DNA from: Oscillospiraceae bacterium
GTDB taxonomy: Bacteria; Bacillota; Clostridia; Oscillospirales; UBA929
Length of the DNA stretch: 7,569 nucleotides
Assembly: GCA_009777685.1 (NCBI GenBank)
Contig: WRLJ01000069.1
Coordinates: 1 to 7,569 of the forward strand
Direction: 5' to 3'
Shown: one piece after another, positions 1 to 5,106 of the stretch
How positions within the stretch are numbered: position 1 is the stretch's first letter
How the letters are laid out: every line of letters starts with the position of its first letter
Position numbers and translations under genes: made by a program
Notes under the pieces: generated by a model
What the model saw: the letters and a program-made list of their open reading frames with translations, nothing else
Databases searched by the model: none
What the model was told of the DNA's origin: nothing

Positions 1-218
1 TCGACGTGAAGATTCCCTCCCTGACCGTCCCCGTCAAACCGGGCCGCAACCTGGCCGTGATCATCGAGGTCGCCGCGATGAACAACCGCCATAAGAAGCT
101 GGGCTACAACGCCGCCAAGGATTTCTACGAGCGGATCAACCAGCACTTCGAGGAGGCGGCGGCCAAACAGGAGCTGGAGCGGGAAAAGGCGAGAGCGGCC
201 GGCGGCGAAATAGGATAA
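1..218 (+). CDS. hprK: HPr kinase/phosphorylase, C-terminal fragment (5' end outside window)
   Basis: This is the last 71 codons of HprK, read from the first whole codon at position 3 to TAA at 216-218. The enzyme phosphorylates HPr on Ser46 with ATP or pyrophosphate and reverses the reaction with phosphate, which sets carbon catabolite repression in Firmicutes. Visible here is the conserved C-terminal block: VPVKPGRNLAVIIEVAAMNN followed by a K/R-rich stretch and GYNAA, the end of the catalytic domain and its C-terminal helix. The P-loop and the HprK signature lie upstream of the window. After the conserved block comes a charged Glu/Lys/Ala-rich helical tail of about 25 residues ending GGEIG. 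The GTG at position 6 is an internal Val codon, not a start. The next gene starts 53 bp downstream with no terminator between, so co-transcription is plausible. Family identity is secure from the signature. Confidence 0.93.
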   Translation, partial: DVKIPSLTVPVKPGRNLAVIIEVAAMNNRHKKLGYNAAKDFYERINQHFEEAAAKQELEREKARAAGGEIG

Positions 219-261
219 GCCAACTCAATTTTGTCAATAATTGTGCATTTCTGCGGATTGC

Positions 262-267
262 GAGGGA
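262..267 (+). promoter_or_regulatory. Shine-Dalgarno for the ROK kinase gene
   Basis: GAGGGA lies 4 nt before the ATG at 272, inside the AT-rich 53-bp gap after hprK. It is a moderate match with tight spacing. It supports ATG 272, which also places the N-terminal DLGGTN phosphate loop at the position usual for ROK kinases. Confidence 0.5.
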
Positions 268-271
268 TTTT

Positions 272-1219
272 ATGACAATCGGCGTCGATTTAGGCGGCAC
301 CAATATTGCCGTGGGACTGGTGGACGAAGCCGGAAATATCCTGCGGAGGGCCAAGGCCAAGACCCTGCCGGAGCGCGGGCCGAAGGCGGTAACGGACGAT
401 ATCGCCGCCCTGTGCCGCGCGGTGATGGCTGACGGGGGGCCTGTGGAGGTCCGTAGCGTCGGCATAGGCACGCCGGGGTCGATCGACCGCGAGCGCGGCA
501 TGGTCGTACACGCCTACAACCTCGGCTTTGACCATCTGCCTCTCGGTCCGATGCTGGAGGCCGCGCTGCCGGGTATCCCCGTCCGGGTCGAAAACGACGC
601 CAACGCGGCGGCCCTCGGCGAGGCGTTCCGCGGCGGCGCGCGCGACTATGCCTCCAGCATCCTCGTGACTTTAGGCACCGGCATCGGCGGCGGCATCGTG
701 ATGGACGGAAAACTGCTGACGGGCCATAACGGCGCGGCGGGCGAGATCGGGCATCATGTGATCGTCTTTGACGGGCATCCCTGTACCTGCGGGATGCGCG
801 GCTGCTGGGAGGCGTATGCCTCCGCCACGGGCCTGATCCGCCAAACCGCGGAGGCGATGGACGCCGCGCCCGACAGCGCGATGCACGCCATTTCCGCCGC
901 CGCCGGCAAGGTAAGCGGGCGCACGGCGTTCGAGGCGGCCCGCGCCGGCGACGCGGCGGGCCGGGCGGTGGTGGAGCGGTATTTAGACTATCTGGCGGCG
1001 GGCCTGATTAACCTGATCAACATCCTCCAGCCGGAGGCGGTCTGTATCGGCGGCGGCGTCGCCGGCGAGGGCCGCCCGTTTCTGGAAGCGGTTCGCGGGC
1101 GTGTAAAACGCGGCGTTTTCCGCTCGGAGCAGGGGGAAACCGAAGTCGTTCTGGCCGAGCTGGGCAACGACGCGGGACTGATCGGGGCCGCTCTGGTGGG
1201 ACGGGCCGGACCGTATTAA
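272..1219 (+). CDS. glk: ROK-family sugar kinase, probable glucokinase
   Basis: A complete 315-residue protein, close to the usual ROK kinase length. It probably phosphorylates glucose to glucose-6-phosphate with ATP in the cytosol. The N-terminal phosphate loop is DLGGTN (residues 6-11). The catalytic base is Asp109 in ENDAN (107-111). LGTGIGGG (134-141) is the second ATP-binding segment. The ROK signature continues with GEIGH (157-161), which holds sugar-contacting Glu158 and His161. The structural zinc site is His161 with Cys171, Cys173 and Cys178 in CTCGMRGC, then Glu180. No helix-turn-helix precedes the kinase fold, so it is an enzyme rather than a NagC/XylR-type repressor. Start: ATG 272, with GAGGGA upstream. 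Neighbours are hprK (53 bp before) and murB (87 bp after). The place beside hprK fits a glycolytic, catabolite-linked role. Substrate is inferred: ROK kinases also act on fructose, N-acetylglucosamine, N-acetylmannosamine or allose, and sequence alone does not settle this. Confidence 0.92.
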   Translation: MTIGVDLGGTNIAVGLVDEAGNILRRAKAKTLPERGPKAVTDDIAALCRAVMADGGPVEVRSVGIGTPGSIDRERGMVVHAYNLGFDHLPLGPMLEAALPGIPVRVENDANAAALGEAFRGGARDYASSILVTLGTGIGGGIVMDGKLLTGHNGAAGEIGHHVIVFDGHPCTCGMRGCWEAYASATGLIRQTAEAMDAAPDSAMHAISAAAGKVSGRTAFEAARAGDAAGRAVVERYLDYLAAGLINLINILQPEAVCIGGGVAGEGRPFLEAVRGRVKRGVFRSEQGETEVVLAELGNDAGLIGAALVGRAGPY

Positions 1220-1257
1220 GCGCTAAAAGCGGACGCAAATCAACAAACTTGCGCGGA

Positions 1258-1263
1258 TATAAT
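1258..1263 (+). promoter_or_regulatory. Candidate -10 box (TATAAT) upstream of murB
   Basis: A perfect TATAAT sits in the 87-bp AT-rich gap between the kinase gene and murB, 43 bp before the murB ATG. In such GC-rich DNA this is notable. There is no good -35: at 17-bp spacing the hexamer is GCAAAT, and no TG extended -10 precedes it. It could drive murB-rapZ-yvcK-whiA-dnaE separately from hprK. The call rests on the -10 only. Confidence 0.35.
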
Positions 1264-1293
1264 AGATCATGGGGCGGATTAGACATACAGCGC

Positions 1294-1299
1294 AAGGAG
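1294..1299 (+). promoter_or_regulatory. Shine-Dalgarno for murB
   Basis: AAGGAG lies 7 nt before the ATG at 1307, an optimal arrangement. It fixes the murB start, and the resulting N-terminus is normal for Firmicutes MurB. Confidence 0.85.
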
Positions 1300-1306
1300 T
1301 GTTACA

Positions 1307-2167
1307 ATGGATTATCGCAAACTTTGCCCTTTGATTTTGGAGGAGGAGCCGTTGAGCCGGCATACCACGATGGGCGTGGGCGGCCCGGCGGAGTTTTTCG
1401 CGTTTCCCGCCACGGCGCGGGAACTGACGGGCTTGCTGGACGCCTGTCCGGACGCGCGCGTCCTCGGCAATGGGAGCAATGTCCTCTGTCCCGACGCGGG
1501 ACTGCGCGGCATGGTGATTTCCACGCTGAATATGCGCGCCCTGCGGCGGCTGGATACGACGCTTCTGTATGCCGAAAGCGGCGCGCTGCTGCCGGCCGCG
1601 GCGGCGTTCGCCTGGAAGCTGGGCCTGTCGGGCCTGGAATTCGCCTCCGGCATCCCCGGCACGGCGGGCGGCGGCCTGCTGATGAACGCGGGCGCTTACG
1701 GCGGACAGATGTCGGACGTGGTGGCCGAGAGCGTATACTGGCACGGCGGCGAACACGTTCTGGAGGATCACGGTTTCGCGTACCGTACCAGTGTATACGG
1801 GACCCGTCCGGAACGCGTCATCCTGTCGGTGGTTCTGCGTCTGGAACCGGGAGACCCGGCCTCCATACGCGGGCGCATGGACGAACTGACGCGCCTGCGC
1901 CGCGAGAAGCAGCCGGTCGAATGGCCGAGCGCGGGCAGCGTATTCAAGCGCCCCAAGGACGGCTACGCCTCCGCCCTGATTGAGCAGTGCGGCCTGAAGG
2001 GCGCCCGCGAGGGCGGCGCGGCGGTATCGGAGAAGCACGCGGGCTTTATCCTCAACACCGGCGGCGCCACCTGCGCCGATGTGCTGAGACTGATGGAGCG
2101 CGTGACGGACACGGTGTACCGGGAAACCGGTATCCGGCTGGAGCCGGAGGTCAGGGTATTGTCATAG
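1307..2167 (+). CDS. murB: UDP-N-acetylenolpyruvoylglucosamine reductase (MurB)
   Basis: A complete 286-residue flavoenzyme of the cytosolic peptidoglycan precursor pathway. It reduces UDP-GlcNAc-enolpyruvate to UDP-MurNAc with NADPH and FAD. The FAD-binding part shows HTTMGVGGPAEFF (19-31), GNGSNVL (54-60) and GIPGTAGGG followed by MNAGAYGG (115-133). The substrate part shows AYRTSVY (158-164), whose Arg160 matches the conserved active-site arginine. PSAGSVFKRP (207-216) carries Ser211, the likely proton donor. The C-terminal LEPEVR (278-283) holds the conserved active-site Glu281. It is slightly shorter than typical Firmicutes MurB (about 300) and much shorter than the E. coli type I enzyme, so type II is inferred. 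Start ATG 1307 has a strong ribosome-binding site. TAG lies 27 bp before rapZ. No key residue is missing. The wording GGGLL in place of the more usual GGAVF after GIPGT is a mild variant. Confidence 0.97.
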   Translation: MDYRKLCPLILEEEPLSRHTTMGVGGPAEFFAFPATARELTGLLDACPDARVLGNGSNVLCPDAGLRGMVISTLNMRALRRLDTTLLYAESGALLPAAAAFAWKLGLSGLEFASGIPGTAGGGLLMNAGAYGGQMSDVVAESVYWHGGEHVLEDHGFAYRTSVYGTRPERVILSVVLRLEPGDPASIRGRMDELTRLRREKQPVEWPSAGSVFKRPKDGYASALIEQCGLKGAREGGAAVSEKHAGFILNTGGATCADVLRLMERVTDTVYRETGIRLEPEVRVLS

Positions 2168-2179
2168 AACCGATAAAGA

Positions 2180-2186
2180 GGGAGGG
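2180..2186 (+). promoter_or_regulatory. Shine-Dalgarno for rapZ
   Basis: GGGAGGG, part of a longer purine run starting near 2175, lies 8 nt before the ATG at 2195 within the 27-bp murB-rapZ gap. It fixes the rapZ start, which places the Walker A loop at residues 8-15 as expected. Confidence 0.8.
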
Positions 2187-2194
2187 TTGCCGGT

Positions 2195-3094
2195 ATGGAA
2201 TTTCTCATCGTCTCCGGTCTGTCCGGAGCCGGTAAGAGCTATGTCGCCAATGTGCTGGAGGATCTGGGCTATTACTGCGTAGACAATATGCCGGCCGGTC
2301 TGATTCCCCATTTCGCGGAAATCTGCCTGTCTTCCATGCGCGACCCCGTAGACGACGAACCCTCGCCCTTCCAAAAGGTCGCGCTGATTACGGATGTGCG
2401 CGGCGGGCACCGTTTTGACTCGCTGTTCGCCGCTCTGGCGCGGATTCGCGACATGAACTGCGAGTACCGTATCCTCTTTGTCGAGGCGCGCCCCGACGCG
2501 ATCATCCGCCGTTACAAAGAAACGCGCCGCCGCCATCCGCTGGCGCGGGACGACGAGCCGCTGGAGCGCACCGTCGCCCATGAGGGCGACCTGCTGGAGC
2601 CTGTACGCGCCAAAGCCGACTGGATTGTGGACACCACCGCTCTGAGCGGCGCGGCCCTGCGCGCCCACATCGCCGAGCTGCTGGCTCTGTCCGCCGCCCG
2701 GAGCCTGCTGGTGCGCGTGATTTCCTTCGGCTTTAAGTACGGCCCGCCGCAGGAGGCCGATCTGATGTTCGACGTGCGTTTTCTGCCCAATCCCTATCAT
2801 ATAGACCATCTGCGCTCCTTGTCCGGTCTGGACGACGAGGTGCGCGATTTTGTGATGAAACTGCCTCAGACACAGGAGTTTTTGCGTCATCTGACCGATA
2901 TGGCCGATTTTCTTCTGCCGCATTATCTGGCGGAAGGAAAAAGCGCCCTCGTCATCGCCGTCGGCTGTACCGGCGGTCAGCACCGCAGCGTCTCCGTCGC
3001 CCGGTATCTGCATGAATTTCTGCTCGGCCGCGAGTACCGCGCCGCCGTCTCGCACCGGGACATCGGGCGCGCCGCCGCGGCCCTGCCCGGTTAG
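2195..3094 (+). CDS. rapZ: RapZ/YvcJ-family P-loop nucleotide-binding protein
   Basis: A complete 299-residue member of the RapZ (YvcJ/YhbJ) family. In E. coli, RapZ senses glucosamine-6-phosphate and brings the sRNA GlmZ to RNase E. In B. subtilis, YvcJ binds and hydrolyses nucleotides and is linked to competence. The N-terminal half shows Walker A GLSGAGKS (8-15), then GYYCVDNMP (25-33) with Walker B-like Asp30, and DVRGG (67-71). The C-terminal half ends in the family signature CTGGQHRSV (258-266), a PFK-like domain that binds the regulatory ligand in E. coli. The last residues, RDIGRAAAALPG, lack the basic cluster that E. coli RapZ uses for RNA binding, so the sRNA-adaptor role should not be carried over. 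Only 3 bp separate it from yvcK, the partner seen across Firmicutes. Family assignment is secure; the cellular role in this organism is inferred. Confidence 0.95.
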   Translation: MEFLIVSGLSGAGKSYVANVLEDLGYYCVDNMPAGLIPHFAEICLSSMRDPVDDEPSPFQKVALITDVRGGHRFDSLFAALARIRDMNCEYRILFVEARPDAIIRRYKETRRRHPLARDDEPLERTVAHEGDLLEPVRAKADWIVDTTALSGAALRAHIAELLALSAARSLLVRVISFGFKYGPPQEADLMFDVRFLPNPYHIDHLRSLSGLDDEVRDFVMKLPQTQEFLRHLTDMADFLLPHYLAEGKSALVIAVGCTGGQHRSVSVARYLHEFLLGREYRAAVSHRDIGRAAAALPG

Positions 3095-3097
3095 CCT

Positions 3098-4195
3098 ATG
3101 CCGTATCCGCACGGGGACCGGAATTCGGGTCTGCGCGTGGTCGCCATCGGCGGCGGCACGGGCCTTTCTACCCTGCTCCGCGGCCTGAAAACCTGCACCT
3201 CCAACATCACGGCCGTTGTGACGGTCTCCGACGACGGCGGCGGCTCCGGCGCACTGCGCAATGATTTGGGCATCCTGCCGCCGGGCGATATCCGCCACTG
3301 CGTCCTGGCGCTGGCCAATACCGAGCCGATGATGGAAAAACTGCTCAATTACCGTTTCCCCGAGGGCCTGATGGCCGGCCAGAGCTTCGGAAACCTGTTT
3401 CTGGCCGCGCTGACGGGCCTGACGGGCAGCTTTGACGAGGCCGTCCGCCATCTGTCCGACGTTCTTGCCGTGACGGGACGCGTCCTGCCGGTCACGGTGG
3501 AAAACGTGTATTTGGTCGCGGAATTCGTCAACGGCCGCAAGGTGCTGGGCGAATCGAAGATATCGGCGTTCAAGAAAGAGCAGAAATGCGCCATCCGGCG
3601 TGTTTCTCTGACCCCCTCCGCCCCGGCGGCGCATCCCGAGGTCCTGGCCGCCGTCGCCTCGGCCGATCTGATTGTCCTCGGGCCGGGGAGCCTGTATACC
3701 TCCGTCATCCCGAATCTGCTGGTGGAGGGCGTCGCCGAAGCCATTGCCGCCTCCCCCGCGCTGAAGGTCTATATCTGCAATCTGATGACCCAGGAGGGGG
3801 AAACGGAGGGCTACTCCGCCTATGATCACTGCCAGGCCCTGCTCGATCACGCGCCGCCCGAATGCCTCGGCGTATGCGTGGCCAGCACCTCGGACATCCC
3901 CTCCGCCCTTCTGGAGCGTTACGCCGCCGAAAGCGCGGCCGTCACGCGGGTAGACGAGGAGCTGTTTGCCGGGGCGGGCGTCGAGCTGATCCGCTGCGAT
4001 CTGGCGCGGTTTGACGACGGCGTGGTGCGCCACCATCCGCTGAAAATGACCCTCCGGCTTCTCCGCCTTCTGCGGGACCGGCGTCCGCGCGCCGGATTTC
4101 TGGACGATACGGACGCTTCGCTGATCCGCTGGCTGGAGGACACCCTGGATGAGGAGAACGCAATGCGTTCCCGACGGAAAACGGAAAGTGGATGA
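3098..4195 (+). CDS. yvcK: YvcK/CofD-like UDP-sugar-binding protein (gluconeogenesis factor)
   Basis: A complete 365-residue YvcK-family protein. B. subtilis YvcK binds UDP-sugars such as UDP-GlcNAc, is needed for growth and normal shape on gluconeogenic carbon sources, and influences PBP1 localisation. Motifs: GGGTGLS (18-24), SDDGGGSG (44-51), LPPGDIRH (60-67), and GPGSLYTSVIPNLL beginning at residue 195, all typical of the CofD/YvcK Rossmann-like fold. NLMTQEGETEGY follows and is also family-conserved. It is longer than B. subtilis YvcK (about 317 residues): about 12 residues precede the LRVVAIGGG strand, and a charged tail ends in MRSRRKTESG. ATG 3098 is chosen because it is the first start after the rapZ stop, 3 bp away. 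I see no Shine-Dalgarno before it, so translation probably depends on termination of rapZ. GTG 3137 (Val14) is a possible alternative but also has no clear ribosome-binding site. The whiA gene follows after 6 bp. Confidence 0.95.
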   Translation: MPYPHGDRNSGLRVVAIGGGTGLSTLLRGLKTCTSNITAVVTVSDDGGGSGALRNDLGILPPGDIRHCVLALANTEPMMEKLLNYRFPEGLMAGQSFGNLFLAALTGLTGSFDEAVRHLSDVLAVTGRVLPVTVENVYLVAEFVNGRKVLGESKISAFKKEQKCAIRRVSLTPSAPAAHPEVLAAVASADLIVLGPGSLYTSVIPNLLVEGVAEAIAASPALKVYICNLMTQEGETEGYSAYDHCQALLDHAPPECLGVCVASTSDIPSALLERYAAESAAVTRVDEELFAGAGVELIRCDLARFDDGVVRHHPLKMTLRLLRLLRDRRPRAGFLDDTDASLIRWLEDTLDEENAMRSRRKTESG

Positions 4196-4196
4196 C

Positions 4197-4200
4197 AGGA
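4197..4200 (+). promoter_or_regulatory. Poorly spaced Shine-Dalgarno-like AGGA before whiA
   Basis: AGGA lies only 1 nt before the whiA ATG at 4202, too close for normal pairing. No better purine run exists in the yvcK-whiA junction except GGAAAGTGGA at 4183-4192, about 9 nt upstream. With a 6-bp gap, coupling to yvcK translation is likely. The ATG itself is supported by the conserved SFSSDVKRELC N-terminus. Confidence 0.35.
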
Positions 4201-4201
4201 C

Positions 4202-5095
4202 ATGAAGACGAGCTTTTCATCCGACGTCAAGCGTGAATTGTGCGCGGTCCCGGCAGACCGCCTTTGCTGCTGCTCGGCCGAGCTGTACGGCGCGTTTCTT
4301 TTCTCGCAGCTCTGGAACGCCGCCCAATTGCGCCTCGTGACCACACACCCCGATGTGCCGGGGCGTCTGGACGCCTTGCTTGTAAAGCGTTTCGGCTTTA
4401 CCTTTGACGGGTCGGAAAGCGCGGGACACGCCCTGCGCGTAATCCGCGGAGAGGCCAAGCTGAACGCGATTTTCCACGCCTACGGCCTGGAGCGCAGGCC
4501 GGGGCTTTCCATCCATCTCAACCATGCCGCGCTGGAGGGCGACTGCTGCCGCGCCGCTTTCTGCCGCGGCGTATTCCTGTCCGGCGGCTCGATGACCGAT
4601 CCGGAAAAGAAATATCATCTTGAATTGGTCACGCCGCACCGGCATCTGACGCGCGAGCTACTGCCGATCCTCCACGAGCACGGCTTTGAGCCCCGCCCCG
4701 TCACGCGCGGCGCGATCCATGCGCTGCTGTTTCAATCCTCCGAGACCATCGAGGATTTTCTGACCTTTACCGGCGCGCCGCTGTCGTCGCTGGCGCTGAT
4801 GCAGGTCAAGCAGCTCAAGGACCTCCGCAATCAGGTCAACCGCCACGTCAACTGCGACACCGGCAACATGGAGCGCACACTGACCGCCTCCGCCCGCCAG
4901 ATGGAACGCTTTGAACGCCTGCGCGGCTCCCCCGCGTGGGATACGCTTCCCGTCCCGCTGCAAACCGCGGTTGCGATGCGGCTGGAAAACCCCGACGCGA
5001 GCCTGACGGAGCTGGCCGGGATGCTGGGAATCGGGCGGTCGGCGCTGAACCACCGCCTGAGAAAGCTGGAACGGGAATTGGAAGCTGAGAGTTAG
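4202..5095 (+). CDS. whiA: WhiA DNA-binding protein (LAGLIDADG-like plus HTH)
   Basis: A complete 297-residue WhiA homologue, near the usual length of 300-330. WhiA is a sporulation transcription factor in Streptomyces and a nucleoid-associated protein affecting division and chromosome segregation in B. subtilis. The N-terminus SFSSDVKRELC (4-14) is the family hallmark. A degenerate LAGLIDADG-like segment, RGVFLSGGS (122-130), lacks the acidic catalytic residues of homing endonucleases, as expected for WhiA. The linker helix VKQLKDLRNQVNR (202-214) and the following NCDTGNMERTLTAS are family-typical. The C-terminal helix-turn-helix runs from about residue 268 (LTELAGMLGIGRSALNHRLRKLERELE), with the diagnostic NHRLRKL. 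It is the third gene of the widely conserved rapZ-yvcK-whiA trio. Its TAG stop overlaps the dnaE Shine-Dalgarno. DNA targets cannot be read from this window. Confidence 0.96.
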   Translation: MKTSFSSDVKRELCAVPADRLCCCSAELYGAFLFSQLWNAAQLRLVTTHPDVPGRLDALLVKRFGFTFDGSESAGHALRVIRGEAKLNAIFHAYGLERRPGLSIHLNHAALEGDCCRAAFCRGVFLSGGSMTDPEKKYHLELVTPHRHLTRELLPILHEHGFEPRPVTRGAIHALLFQSSETIEDFLTFTGAPLSSLALMQVKQLKDLRNQVNRHVNCDTGNMERTLTASARQMERFERLRGSPAWDTLPVPLQTAVAMRLENPDASLTELAGMLGIGRSALNHRLRKLERELEAES

Positions 5096-5100
5096 GAGGT
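5094..5100 (+). promoter_or_regulatory. Shine-Dalgarno for dnaE, overlapping the whiA stop
   Basis: AGGAGGT is a near-perfect anti-16S match placed 6 nt before ATG 5107. Its first two bases are part of the whiA TAG stop (5093-5095). It is the strongest ribosome-binding site in the window and fixes the dnaE start. The overlap suggests ribosomes ending whiA can reinitiate on dnaE. Confidence 0.9.
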
Positions 5101-5106
5101 CTTCCC

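Noticed and set aside
6..8. GTG at position 6 as the start of a 70-codon small protein
   Set aside because: The frame is open back to the window edge and the product is the conserved C-terminus of HprK, so the GTG is an internal Val codon.
226..243. CAATT/AATTG dyad and AATAAT (-10-like) in the hprK-kinase gap
   Set aside because: The arms are 5 bp in AT-rich DNA, and the -10-like hexamer has no -35 at proper spacing. It is also not a cre site, since the central CG of the CcpA consensus is missing.
1221..1231. CGCT-AAA-AGCG hairpin just after the kinase stop
   Set aside because: The stem is only 4 bp and is not followed by a T-run, so it is not a credible intrinsic terminator.
1223..2038. 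271-codon minus-strand open frame over murB
   Set aside because: It overlaps murB completely, has no recognisable domain and shows shadow composition.
2162..4036. 624-codon minus-strand open frame antisense to rapZ and yvcK
   Set aside because: The opposite strand encodes two unmistakable conserved proteins. The antisense translation is low-complexity, rich in Gln, Gly, Arg and Ala, and matches no family I know. Long antisense frames are expected where codons are GC-rich at the third position.
4565..4591. LAGLIDADG-like segment in whiA as a possible homing endonuclease or intein
   Set aside because: WhiA proteins carry a degenerate LAGLIDADG fold as a normal domain. Acidic catalytic residues are absent, the reading frame is complete, and the length is normal.
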